A stretch of 48,419 nucleotides of DNA, from contig JAIQFA010000034.1 of the NCBI GenBank assembly GCA_020073525.1, positions 1 through 48,419 on the forward strand. Direction: 5' to 3'. The translations under genes and the position numbers were made by a program. Shown one piece after another: positions 14,702 through 22,846 of the stretch (positions are counted from its first letter, which is position 1; the number at the start of each line of letters is the position of its first letter). Under the pieces are notes generated by a model, which worked only from the letters and a program-made list of their open reading frames with translations, did not search any database and was not told the DNA's origin. This DNA is from Terriglobia bacterium (lineage in GTDB: Bacteria > Acidobacteriota > Terriglobia > Terriglobales > Acidobacteriaceae).

Positions 14702-16702
14702 CTATTTCAGACGCGTGCCCAACGGCACATCTTCCAGAAAGCTGGCCAACACGGGTTTGCCGCCCTCAGGCGAAGCCGCCACGATCATGCCATTCGATTC
14801 CAGTCCGCGCAGCTTGCGAGGTGCGAGGTTCGCGACGATCACGACCTTGCGCCCAATCAACGTTTCGGGTTCATAAGCTTCAGCGATGCCGGCCACCAGT
14901 TGGCGCACTTCGGTTCCGAGATCGACCTCCAGGCGCAACAATTTGTCAGCGCCCTTGACGCGCTCAGCGGTTTTCACCTGTGCCACACGCAATTCGACTT
15001 TCGCGAAGTCGTCGATGCTGATCTTGCCGTCAGGAATCGCGGCCGATGCTTTAGGCGCGGCCGGAGGCCGAGCTTCGCTCGGGGGGACGGGCGAGGCGTC
15101 CGTCCCCACACTGGCAGTGCCACCGATTTTCTGTTCTTCCATTTTCTGCATCCTCTCGACTGCCGATTTATCTGCACGCGGAAACACAGCTTGCACCTCG
15201 CCCAACTTGGTGCCGAGGTGGAGCTGTCCCCACTGCAACTGTGTCAGGTCAAATGTCTTGATGTCTCCCAGGCCCATCTGCACCCAGATCTTCGCGGTGG
15301 CCGTGGGCATCACTGGGTGCGCGAGCGCGGTTACAATCCGCAAAGCTTCCGCGCTGGTGTAAAGCACGGTAGCCAGACGCGCACGGCTCTCTTCATCCTT
15401 TTTCTCGTCGAGAGCCCAAGGCTCATTCTCCACGATGTATTTGTCCACGGCGCTGACCAGGCCCCACGCGATTTCGAGCGCCCGCGAGAACTGGTACTCG
15501 TCAAATAACGTGCCGAAATCAGCGACCGCCTTCTTTGCCGCATCTTCAATCGCTTGATCCGCCGCAGTGTGCGCTGCGTGCGAAGGATAAGGCACTTCGC
15601 CCTTGAAATAGCGCGTGATCATCGTTAGCGTGCGGCTGGCGAGGTTGCCCAGTCCGTTTGCCAGATCGGAGTTATAGCGCTGTACCAGCGCATCGAAACT
15701 GAACGATCCGTCCTGTCCAAAGACGACTTCGCGCAGCAGGAAGTATCGCAGCGCGTCCGTGCCAAGCACATCCACGATGGTTTCCGCTCGCACAATATTT
15801 CCACGCGACTTCGACATCTTGCTTTCTTCAAACAGCAGCCAGCCATGCGCCGTGATGCCCTTGGGCAACGGCAACCCAGCGGCGAGCAGAAATGCCGGCC
15901 AGTAGACGCAATGGAAACGCACAATCTCTTTGCCGATCATGTGCACGTCCGCGGGCCAGTACTTGTTGAATTTGCTTGCGTCGGCCGAGCCATAACCGAG
16001 CGCCGTGATGTAATTCGCCAGTGCGTCGAGCCAGACGTATACCACGTGCTTGGGATCGTCGGGTACGGGTATGCCCCAGGAAAACGTCGAGCGGCTGATG
16101 GAAAGATCGCGCAGGCCGCCGCGTACGAATGAGAGCACTTCATTCCGCCGTGTTTCGGGACGAATGAAATCCGGCTGCTCGGTATAGAGGCGGATCAACT
16201 GCTCCTGAAACGCCGACAGCTTGAAGTAATAGTTCTCTTCGTGGACAGTTTCAGTTGGGCGCTCGCAGAGCGGACAGGGCGCGCCCGGACCGACCGCATC
16301 CACGTAAAGCTCATCGAACACGCAGTATTGACCGGAGTAGGTTCCTTTGTAGATATATCCGTTGTCGCGAATCTTCCGCCATAACGCCTGCACCCCCTGT
16401 TTGTGCCGCTCGGAAGTGGTGCGGATGAAATCGTCGTAGCTCAGACCCATCCGGTCCCAGAGCGCACGGAATTGAGCCGAAACCTCGTCGGTGAACTGCT
16501 GCGGAGTCTTGCCGGCCGCCTGGGCGGCACGCTCGATCTTCTGGCCGTGCTCGTCGGTGCCAGTCAGGAACCATGTGTCGTCGCCGAGCATCCGATGCCG
16601 ACGGGCGATCGTGTCGCAGGCAATCGTGGTGTAGGCATGCCCGATATGCGGACGCGCATTGACGTAGTAGATCGGAGTCGTGATATAGAACTTCTTGCTC
16701 AT
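14702..16702 (-). CDS. metG: Methionyl-tRNA synthetase with C-terminal tRNA-binding domain
   Basis: A 666-residue class I synthetase that charges tRNA-Met. The HIGH motif is in ARPHIGHAYTT near residue 20. A zinc knuckle with CPLC is near residues 148-151, and KMSKS is in ESKMSKSRGN near residue 295. The anticodon-binding helical domain spans about 390-520. An EMAP/Trbp111-type tRNA-binding domain starts near SIDDFAKVELRV (about 560) and runs to the end. The linker near residues 530-550 contains SVGTDASPVPPSEARP, encoded by a reversed family B palindrome (15068-15111), so a dispersed repeat has been absorbed in frame between two domains. larC lies upstream and tatD downstream on the same strand. 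Confidence 0.97.
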   Translation of the reverse strand: MSKKFYITTPIYYVNARPHIGHAYTTIACDTIARRHRMLGDDTWFLTGTDEHGQKIERAAQAAGKTPQQFTDEVSAQFRALWDRMGLSYDDFIRTTSERHKQGVQALWRKIRDNGYIYKGTYSGQYCVFDELYVDAVGPGAPCPLCERPTETVHEENYYFKLSAFQEQLIRLYTEQPDFIRPETRRNEVLSFVRGGLRDLSISRSTFSWGIPVPDDPKHVVYVWLDALANYITALGYGSADASKFNKYWPADVHMIGKEIVRFHCVYWPAFLLAAGLPLPKGITAHGWLLFEESKMSKSRGNIVRAETIVDVLGTDALRYFLLREVVFGQDGSFSFDALVQRYNSDLANGLGNLASRTLTMITRYFKGEVPYPSHAAHTAADQAIEDAAKKAVADFGTLFDEYQFSRALEIAWGLVSAVDKYIVENEPWALDEKKDEESRARLATVLYTSAEALRIVTALAHPVMPTATAKIWVQMGLGDIKTFDLTQLQWGQLHLGTKLGEVQAVFPRADKSAVERMQKMEEQKIGGTASVGTDASPVPPSEARPPAAPKASAAIPDGKISIDDFAKVELRVAQVKTAERVKGADKLLRLEVDLGTEVRQLVAGIAEAYEPETLIGRKVVIVANLAPRKLRGLESNGMIVAASPEGGKPVLASFLEDVPLGTRLK
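15068..15111. repeat. Family B palindrome inside metG (copy 3)
   Basis: CCGAGCTTCGCTCGG followed by GGGGACGGGCGAGGCGTCCG and CCCCACAC, the reverse of the intergenic unit at 14655-14699. It is translated as part of the MetG interdomain linker without a stop or frameshift. Confidence 0.88.
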
Positions 16703-16729
16703 GATTTTCGATTTCGGTCCAAATTTCCC

Positions 16730-16798
16730 GTAGAGACACGGCTTACCGCGTCTCCGACAGTGCGGCGCTCCTTGAGACGGGGTAAGCCCCGTCTCTAC
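16730..16798. repeat. Composite family A palindrome (copy 3)
   Basis: GTAGAGACACGGC...GCGTCTCC at one end and GAGACGGGGTAAGCCCCGTCTCTAC at the other, with a short spacer. The outer GTAGAGAC/GTCTCTAC ends are inverted repeats. The same composite layout occurs inside argS at 20061-20139. It lies between metG and larC. Confidence 0.88.
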
Positions 16799-16811
16799 AC
16801 GACGCGCAGGG

Positions 16812-18182
16812 TCAAGCTTTTCGTTCGCCGCGAAGATACTGCTGAATTGCTTCCTGCATCACGGTGCGGAGCGGCACATGCTGCGCCTCTGCCAGGGTTC
16901 GACAGTCTTCGTACTCCGGCGCATAGTTGGAGACGCTGCCATTCATATTGGCGATCTTGATCCGCACGGGGCCCCATGTCGTATCCACAGTTTCCCAGCG
17001 ACGCGAGAGCGTTAGCCGATGTTCCTCGCGACGGCGCACTCCCAGAGTTGTAGTCTCGGCAAAGATCGTCTTGGTCAGGCGATTCGCATCTTCCGTCTTC
17101 GTCAGCACCGTCAGCAACGCTCCGGGGCGGCTCTTCTTCATTTGCACCGGAACGCTGAACACATCGAGCGCTCCCTCGGCCAGCAACCGCTCCATCGCAT
17201 AGGCCAGCACTTGCGGGCTCAGGTCGTCGAGATTCGCTTCGAGTACCGTGATTCGCTCATTCGATGCACTCGGTGACGTACTCGCACCATCCGCCCGCGA
17301 CGCTTCTCCAATTGTCAGCCGCAGCAAGTTCGGGTGCTCCGAAAATTCTCGCGTTCCCGCGCCATATCCCTCCTTCTCAATCTTCATCGAGGGAAACGCT
17401 GCGAAGCGACTGTTTAGCGTCCTGACGATAGCCGCGCCCGTGGGCGTCACCAGTTCGACCTGCGGCCCTGACGAATACACGGGCGCGTCCCGCAGCAATT
17501 TCAGCGTCGCCGGCGCCGGCACGGGAAGCGTTCCATGCGCGCACTTGACTGCGCCGCCGCCCACGTTTAGCGGCGAACATACCCATTCGTCGACCGCGAG
17601 AGATTCGGCTCCAACGGCGGCGCAAACGATATCAACCATGGCATCGACGGCGCCGACTTCGTGAAAATGGACGTGTTCAACGGACGTCGCGTGAATTTCG
17701 GCTTCGGCCTCTCCGAGCGCCTCGAAGATGCGGATCGCGGTCTTCTTCGCGCCGCTGCTGATTGCTGCCTTCTGGATAATTCCGCGAATTTCGGTGAGGC
17801 CGCGCCCGTGTCCGTGGTTGTGGTCAGTTTGTGTGGTGACGGGGCTTTGTCCCGTGAGCGGGGTGGAGTCCCCCTGCGACACGGTCTCGGCGTGATGGTG
17901 ATCGTGATGATCGTGCGAGTGGTTGTGAGAGTGACCATGACTATGTTCCTGCCGCTCCCAGAAAACCTCCCGGGGTAGATCTTTTTCCCCATTGGCGTAA
18001 ACATCGACTTTGGTGGCCGAGATTCCGCCCCGCGTCACCCGTGAAATCTCCAGCCGCGCCCCGATATCGAGCGCCGCGACTGTGTCTTCCAGTAGCTTTG
18101 GAGACACCCCAGCATCCACCAGAGCGCCGAGGAACATGTCGCCGCTGATGCCGGAATAGCAGTCGAGGTAGGCTATGCGCAT
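16812..18182 (-). CDS. larC: LarC-type nickel-pincer cofactor nickel-insertion protein
   Basis: A 456-residue protein starting MRIAYLDCYSGISGDMFLGAL, the LarC signature. LarC inserts nickel into the pyridinium dithiocarboxylate pincer cofactor of lactate racemase and related enzymes, using CTP. The core motifs VEHVHFHEVGAVDAMVDI and ELVTPTGAAIV are present. A His-rich stretch (residues about 89-104 and again DHNHGHG) is a likely Ni store. Between the two His-rich parts, SQGDSTPLTGQSPVTTQT is encoded by a palindromic unit (17831-17882). In Lactobacillus larC needs a frameshift; here it is one continuous frame. ATG 18182 is chosen because the family begins there. larA, larB and larE are not in the window. 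Confidence 0.93.
   Translation of the reverse strand: MRIAYLDCYSGISGDMFLGALVDAGVSPKLLEDTVAALDIGARLEISRVTRGGISATKVDVYANGEKDLPREVFWERQEHSHGHSHNHSHDHHDHHHAETVSQGDSTPLTGQSPVTTQTDHNHGHGRGLTEIRGIIQKAAISSGAKKTAIRIFEALGEAEAEIHATSVEHVHFHEVGAVDAMVDIVCAAVGAESLAVDEWVCSPLNVGGGAVKCAHGTLPVPAPATLKLLRDAPVYSSGPQVELVTPTGAAIVRTLNSRFAAFPSMKIEKEGYGAGTREFSEHPNLLRLTIGEASRADGASTSPSASNERITVLEANLDDLSPQVLAYAMERLLAEGALDVFSVPVQMKKSRPGALLTVLTKTEDANRLTKTIFAETTTLGVRRREEHRLTLSRRWETVDTTWGPVRIKIANMNGSVSNYAPEYEDCRTLAEAQHVPLRTVMQEAIQQYLRGERKA
17831..17882. repeat. Palindromic unit inside larC (family B-like)
   Basis: GTGTGGTGACGGGGCTTTGTCCCGT followed by a GGGG...CCCC hairpin and GTGTCGCAGG in complement. It begins GTGTGG like family B and interrupts the His-rich region of LarC in frame. 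Confidence 0.65.
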
Positions 18183-18197
18183 AAAGTCAAAAGCTTG

Positions 18198-18275
18198 AAC
18201 CACAGAGGACACAGGGGGTCACAGAAGAAGTCTAGAACACGCGCCCCCTGTGCACCTCCGTGTCCTCTGTGGTTA
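18198..18275. repeat. Dispersed inverted repeat, family C (copy 3)
   Basis: AACCACAGAGGACACAGGGGG and its near-complement ending TGTCCTCTGTGGTTA flank a short centre. It lies in the 212-bp gap between divergent larC and argS. Confidence 0.88.
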
Positions 18276-18394
18276 GGATTTTCGTCGACGCCGCATCAAA
18301 CGTTCATGATAGGGAACCCCGCCACCTCCGTCAAACCCGCGCCCTTCGCGAGTTTGTTAGAATCACTGTTCCTTCAATAGGTTAGAGGGCATCC

Positions 18395-20440
18395 TTGTAT
18401 CGATATCTGGAACGCCGGCTGGTCCAACATTTGCGCGAGCTTCTGCGCCGTACCTACGACCTGGAAACCGTAAACATCGTGGTCGAGCAGCCGCCGAGAA
18501 TTGAATTCGGCGAGTACGCGCTGCCGCTCGCCTTCGAACTCGCCCGGAAATTGCGCAAAGCTCCGCGCAAGATTGCCGAAGAAATCGTCGCTGGAGTCGG
18601 TATGATTCCCGGCTTTGAGAAGTTCGAGGTGGCTGGCGGCGGATATATCAACGTCCGCGTGAATCGCGCCCAGTTAGCCACGGCGCTGGCCGCCGATCAA
18701 ATTCCCGATGCGGAGATCCCGCCTGGCAAGGTGCTGGTCGAGCATTCCAGCATCAATCCGAACAAGGCTGCCCACATCGGACATCTGCGCAATGCCATTC
18801 TCGGCGATACCTTCGTGCGCCTGCTGCGTTTTGCGGGCAGGGAAGTGGACGTCCAGAACTACATCGACAACACCGGTGTGCAGGTCGCTGACGTGGTAGT
18901 CGGATTCCTGCATATCGAGAAGAAGTCCCAAGCTGAGATCGAAGCGCTCGCTGCGGCGCCTCGGTTTGACTATGTATGTTGGGACCTCTATGCCCGCGTC
19001 TCCCGTTGGTATGAAGAGGGCAAGGCAAACCTGCAGGCGCGCTCTGCGACCTTGCACGCGATTGAGGCAGGAAACAACGAGACCGCAGCGATTGCGGACT
19101 TGATTTCGATTGCCGTGCTCAAGCGCCATCTTGAAACCATGGAGCGGCTCGACATCGAGTATGACTTCCTGCCTCGCGAGAGCGAAATACTACACCTCCA
19201 TTTCTGGGATGCGGCATTCACTAAGCTCAAGGAGTCCGGCGTCCTTGCCTACGAGAACGACGGCAAGAACAAGGGCTGTTGGGTTATGCGGCGCGCGGGA
19301 ACGTCAAAACCTTTAACCACGGGGGGCACAGAGGACACGGAGGAAAAGATCACTGAGGAAGATCAGAAGGTCATCGTCCGCTCCAATGGAACGGTCGGTT
19401 ACGTCGGCAAAGACATTGCCTACCACATGTGGAAATTTGGCCTGCTCAGCCGCGATTTCGGATATCGCAAATTCTTTCGCTACCCCAATTCCCACGACTG
19501 CTGGATTTCAACCACCTCCGGCGAGAAAGATCATCCTCACTTCGGCGATGTGGCCGAGATCTATAACGTGATCGATGCGCGCCAGTCCGAAGCGCAGAAC
19601 ACCGTGATCGAAGCTTTGCGCGGACTAGGGCACGATGAAGCCGCCGACCGCTACACACACTTCTCTTACGAGATGGTCGCGCTGACTCCGCGCTGCGCTG
19701 CCGAACTCGGCTATCAACTGAGCGACGAAGATAAGGGAAGGTCGTGGATCGAGGTCTCCGGACGCAAGGGCTTCGGCGTGAAGGCCGACGATCTTCTGGA
19801 TGCGCTCATTGCTTCAGCTGGCAAGGAAGTGGACGCGCGTCACCCTGAATTGAGTGAAGCCGAACGCGCCGGCATTGCTACGCAAGTCGCCATCGGCGCT
19901 CTGCGCTACTTCATGCTGAAGTTCACAAAGCCTTCGGTAATCGCTTTCGATTTCAAGGACGCCCTGAGTTTCGAGGGAGACACGGGCCCCTACGCGCAAT
20001 ACGCCGTCGTTCGTGCGTCCAATATTTTTCGCAAGGGCGGATTCGACCCCGAGAGTTTCTGTAGAGACGCGTCTCGCCGCGTCTCCTTATGCACGAGCAA
20101 CGCCGCTGCCAGTGGAGACGAGGCAAGCCTCGTCTCTACGGAGGATTTGGCAAAGTACCTCAATGGCGAATCCGGCAATGACATTTGGGAACTCTGGCTC
20201 GCGGCCGCGAAAACGTCGTACATCGTGGGTCAGTGCATCGCGACCACGGAACCCGCTTATCTTGCCAAGCATGCCTTCCAACTCGCGCAACTTTTCAACA
20301 CTTTCTATCACCTCTATCCCATCCTCAGCGAAGCGGACGACAGTCGGAAGAAGTTCCTGCTGACAACTGCGGCAGTGGTTCGCCGCGAACTCATCCGCGT
20401 CCTGGCGGCCATGGGGATTACTGTCCCTCCGGTAATGTGA
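18395..20440 (+). CDS. argS: Arginyl-tRNA synthetase with two repeat-derived insertions
   Basis: A 681-residue class I synthetase that charges tRNA-Arg. The N-terminal additional domain is followed by NPNKAAHIGHLRNAILGD (HIGH motif near residue 128), the QNYIDNTGVQ motif, and a KMSK-equivalent VSGRKGFGVKADDLLD near residue 453. A C-terminal DALR anticodon-binding domain ends the protein. The TTG start at 18395 follows GAGGG. Two stretches do not fit the family. TSKPLTTGGTEDTEEKITEE comes from a family C repeat (19314-19342) and about 26 residues from CRDASRRVSL onward come from a composite family A palindrome (20061-20139). Both keep the frame, so the gene probably encodes a working enzyme with two extra loops. 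Confidence 0.96.
   Translation: MYRYLERRLVQHLRELLRRTYDLETVNIVVEQPPRIEFGEYALPLAFELARKLRKAPRKIAEEIVAGVGMIPGFEKFEVAGGGYINVRVNRAQLATALAADQIPDAEIPPGKVLVEHSSINPNKAAHIGHLRNAILGDTFVRLLRFAGREVDVQNYIDNTGVQVADVVVGFLHIEKKSQAEIEALAAAPRFDYVCWDLYARVSRWYEEGKANLQARSATLHAIEAGNNETAAIADLISIAVLKRHLETMERLDIEYDFLPRESEILHLHFWDAAFTKLKESGVLAYENDGKNKGCWVMRRAGTSKPLTTGGTEDTEEKITEEDQKVIVRSNGTVGYVGKDIAYHMWKFGLLSRDFGYRKFFRYPNSHDCWISTTSGEKDHPHFGDVAEIYNVIDARQSEAQNTVIEALRGLGHDEAADRYTHFSYEMVALTPRCAAELGYQLSDEDKGRSWIEVSGRKGFGVKADDLLDALIASAGKEVDARHPELSEAERAGIATQVAIGALRYFMLKFTKPSVIAFDFKDALSFEGDTGPYAQYAVVRASNIFRKGGFDPESFCRDASRRVSLCTSNAAASGDEASLVSTEDLAKYLNGESGNDIWELWLAAAKTSYIVGQCIATTEPAYLAKHAFQLAQLFNTFYHLYPILSEADDSRKKFLLTTAAVVRRELIRVLAAMGITVPPVM
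19314..19342. repeat. Family C repeat half inside argS (copy 4)
   Basis: AACCACGGGGGGCACAGAGG then ACACGGAGG, one arm of the family C unit. It is translated in frame, between the GCWVMRRA and VIVRSNGTVGYVGKD segments of ArgS. Confidence 0.85.
20061..20139. repeat. Composite family A palindrome inside argS (copy 4)
   Basis: GTAGAGACGCGTCTC...GCGTCTCC, about 30 bp of spacer, then GGAGACGAGGCAAGCCTCGTCTCTAC. The outer ends are inverted repeats. It is translated in frame between the catalytic domain and the anticodon-binding domain of ArgS. Confidence 0.92.
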
Positions 20441-20548
20441 GCCAGCGGTCCACACCTTACAACTCCGGCGCTTCAGGTGGCATCCCTCTTAGTAGGGAAG
20501 GGTGTTTGTAGCGAGTCGGCGGCAACATCGCCGATGGGGGTTATGCAT

Positions 20549-20992
20549 ATGCGAAAGGTCATTCTTGTAGCGGTCATTTTACTTCTGGCACTCACCGTAT
20601 TAACGACAGCCGCCGCGGCCGGAAACCCTCCGCAATTACCGCGCACTCTGTCGAACGCGCGCTTCGTGTACGTAACTGCCTACGATGGCGATCAATTCGA
20701 TTCCCGGTTGTTACCGGAAGACCGCGCCGCGATTGCTCACGTTCAGGATGGAATCGAGAAGTGGGGCAAACTCATAGTGGTGTATCGGCCCGAGGATGCC
20801 GACGTCATTCTGGCCGTGCAGTCTCGTCCGTCAGAGGATGTGTTGGCGGTGTACGACGCGCACAGCGGTGATTGGCGCAGCGGGGCTTCGTCGACCTATC
20901 TTTGGCGAGTGATGGCGCGGGGCGGGCTGCAAAAAGGCGAGGTGCCGTTGCTCTCACAGTTTCAGAAAGCTTGGGACAACATTACGAACTGA
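20549..20992 (+). CDS. Small exported protein of unknown function
   Basis: A 147-residue protein with a clear signal peptide (MRKVILVAVILLLALTVLTT, cleavage near AAAAG). The mature part begins PPQLPRTLSNARFVYVTAYDG and contains VQDGIEKWGKLIVVYRPEDADVILAVQS. This alternating strand-helix pattern ends in a short domain with WRSGASSTYLWRV. I do not recognise a functional family. It is probably periplasmic or outer-membrane associated. Two in-frame ATGs (20543, 20549) are possible starts, with GGGGG just upstream. It follows argS by about 100 bp and may share its transcript. Confidence 0.75.
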   Translation: MRKVILVAVILLLALTVLTTAAAAGNPPQLPRTLSNARFVYVTAYDGDQFDSRLLPEDRAAIAHVQDGIEKWGKLIVVYRPEDADVILAVQSRPSEDVLAVYDAHSGDWRSGASSTYLWRVMARGGLQKGEVPLLSQFQKAWDNITN

Positions 20993-21174
20993 GGCTGGCA
21001 CAATCCTTTTCCGCATTCCCGGTGGAGAGTTCAAGATACTCGTTTTGCGTCTAGTGCCAGCAGCCGCCCGGCGTCTATAATCCCCTAATTGTCAAAAGAC
21101 ACCGTATAAAATTTCTACGGTTCATAGCGTGATTGCTCGGGCCGCGGCTTAGTGTGTTTCCCACAGTCCGTTTG

Positions 21175-21199
21175 TAAGTTATTGATATATAGTAACTTA
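21175..21199. promoter_or_regulatory. AT-rich palindrome upstream of the OmpA lipoprotein gene
   Basis: TAAGTTA and TAACTTA arms around 11 AT-rich bases, in the 341-bp gap 20993-21333. The local base composition is much more AT-rich than the surroundings, as expected for a promoter or operator. I see no gene and no repeat-family copy in this gap. The role is inferred. Confidence 0.35.
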
Positions 21200-21333
21200 T
21201 TCATGTATTTTCAGCCTGGCAAATGGCATCCCCCGTGCACTAAGAAGGGTGGGTCAAGTGGCTGGCTTTCGCCAAGACCCGGACAAGCATCCAATACAGA
21301 GCAATTTTTTGGGCAAGGAGCCCCTCAACCTAT

Positions 21334-22083
21334 ATGAATCGCATCTCGTTGACCCTAATGCTGGCGGCGACCATGATCGCGTCGATCGGATGTACAACCA
21401 AGAATTATGTCCGTCAACAGACCACGCCGCTGATTAACAAGACCAATGAACTCGACGACCTGAACGCGAAGAACTCACGAGAGATCAAAGACGTCGACCA
21501 GCGCGCGCAAGCCGGAATTCAGGCCGTGCAGGCCAAGGCTGCGGAAGTGGACCAGAAGGCTCTGGCTGCGGGAAGCGACGCTGACAAGGCCCAGCTGTCG
21601 GCGAACAGCGCAACCCAGCGCGTCGACGCTCTGACCAACGCGGTCGTCAACCTCGACAACTATCGTCCGGTGGTGGAGACGGCGGTACATTTTGGATTTA
21701 ACAAAGACAATTTGACGAAAGACGCCAAGGAAGCCATCGATCAGCTGGCCGCCAGCGTCGCCACTACCAAGGGATACATCATCACCGTGGAAGGCGCGAC
21801 TGACTCCGTCGGCAGTTCTGAGTACAACTACGATTTGAGCCAGCGCCGCGCCAATGCAGTGATCCAGTACCTGGCGGCGGAGAAGAGCGTTCCCGCTTAT
21901 AAGATTTATCTGATCGGGCTGGGCAAGGATAAGCCGGTCGAGAGCAACAAAACTCGCGACGGCCGCGCCAAGAACCGCCGCGTGGACATCCGGCTGATGA
22001 CCAACACTGGTGCCGGAGCGGCTCCGGCGCAGACGCCGAGCAGTTCGTCACCGACGGCGAGCACGGCTCCGCCGTCCCTATAA
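21334..22083 (+). CDS. OmpA-family peptidoglycan-associated lipoprotein
   Basis: A 249-residue lipoprotein. A signal peptide ends in the lipobox IASIGC (Cys20). Residues about 30-105 form an Ala-rich, heptad-like coiled coil similar to Lpp-type proteins. Residues about 110-225 are an OmpA C-terminal domain with VHFGFNKDNLT, TVEGATDSVGSSEYN and LSQRRANAVIQYL. The NRRVDIRLM segment binds diaminopimelate-type peptidoglycan in this family. The protein likely tethers the outer membrane to peptidoglycan. The tail is Ser/Thr/Pro/Ala-rich. AAGGAG lies upstream of the ATG, and a strong terminator follows, so this is a single-gene transcript end. Confidence 0.92.
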   Translation: MNRISLTLMLAATMIASIGCTTKNYVRQQTTPLINKTNELDDLNAKNSREIKDVDQRAQAGIQAVQAKAAEVDQKALAAGSDADKAQLSANSATQRVDALTNAVVNLDNYRPVVETAVHFGFNKDNLTKDAKEAIDQLAASVATTKGYIITVEGATDSVGSSEYNYDLSQRRANAVIQYLAAEKSVPAYKIYLIGLGKDKPVESNKTRDGRAKNRRVDIRLMTNTGAGAAPAQTPSSSSPTASTAPPSL

Positions 22084-22117
22084 CTTTCCCCTCCTCCCCG
22101 GAGGTTTTTGCTAAACC

Positions 22118-22148
22118 AGGCCGTCCCACAAGTGGGCGGCCTGTTTTT
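22118..22148 (+). terminator. Rho-independent terminator after OmpA lipoprotein gene
   Basis: AGGCCGTCCCAC and GTGGGCGGCCT form a GC stem with an AA loop and a following GTTTTT tract. A smaller CCTCC/GGAGG hairpin with TTTTT lies just before it at 22093-22109, so there may be two terminators in series. Confidence 0.9.
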
Positions 22149-22163
22149 GGGGGTGCGTTGCTT

Positions 22164-22208
22164 GTGTGGGGACGGGCGCCTCGCCCGTCCATGCCGAGCG
22201 AAGCTCGG
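22164..22208. repeat. Dispersed palindrome, family B (copy 4)
   Basis: GTGTGGGGACGGGCGCC, CGCCCGTCC and CCGAGCGAAGCTCGG, nearly identical to 14655-14699, between the OmpA terminator and the TPR gene. Confidence 0.88.
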
Positions 22209-22256
22209 TCAGTTGCGCTCGTTCCCTCGACATTATTGAAGCAGTACAATAGACGT

Positions 22257-22793
22257 GTGCGTAACCGATTCCTGATTTGTTTTCTAGCCCTGGTGACGGC
22301 TTTTACGCTGGCTCAGAGTCCTCCGGATAAGACTGCATCGGACAAGGCTGCCGAGCGCAATCGCGAGGCCCAGGAAAGCTCCAGCCACGACACGAGAATC
22401 GATATCAGGCCGCCCAAGGACGACGCCAAGAACCATCCTGCGAGCAAGGATGCCGTCGCAGATCTGGAGGCCGATGCCGTCCCTGACACTATCACCGACG
22501 GTGTGCAGGAGTTTCATCCCTGGAACCCGATGAAGGCGCTGAAGGACATTGAGGTCGGCGACTATTACTTCAAGCGCAAGAACTATAAAGCCGCGCTCGA
22601 TCGCTACAAGGAAGCCCTCTACTACAAAGACAATGACGCCATCGCCAGCTTTCGTCTCGCCGTGTGCCAGGAAAAGCTCGGAGACAAGACCGAGGCGAAG
22701 AAATATTACGAGCAGTATTTGAAGATTCTGCCGGATGGCCCGTTCGCCAAGGATGCGCACGTTTCGCTGGACCGGCTTGCGAAAGTGCAATAA
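22257..22793 (+). CDS. Exported TPR-repeat protein
   Basis: A 178-residue protein with a signal peptide (RNRFLICFLALVTAFTLAQS) and an acidic, charged linker (about 25-85). Two or more tetratricopeptide units follow (KALKDIEVGDYYFKRKNYKA; AIASFRLAVCQEKLGDKTEA). It resembles outer-membrane assembly BamD-type TPR proteins but is shorter and has no clear lipobox, so I only call it a periplasmic TPR protein. The GTG at 22257 is chosen because sequence upstream is a family B repeat. Confidence 0.82.
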   Translation: MRNRFLICFLALVTAFTLAQSPPDKTASDKAAERNREAQESSSHDTRIDIRPPKDDAKNHPASKDAVADLEADAVPDTITDGVQEFHPWNPMKALKDIEVGDYYFKRKNYKAALDRYKEALYYKDNDAIASFRLAVCQEKLGDKTEAKKYYEQYLKILPDGPFAKDAHVSLDRLAKVQ

Positions 22794-22846
22794 GCGCTAT
22801 GCGCCGCGAACTTCTCCATTCTGGTTCGCTCGCCGCCCGAAGCAAC

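Noticed and set aside
16812..18182. Programmed frameshift in larC
   Set aside because: The whole protein is in one continuous frame, so no frameshift is needed here.
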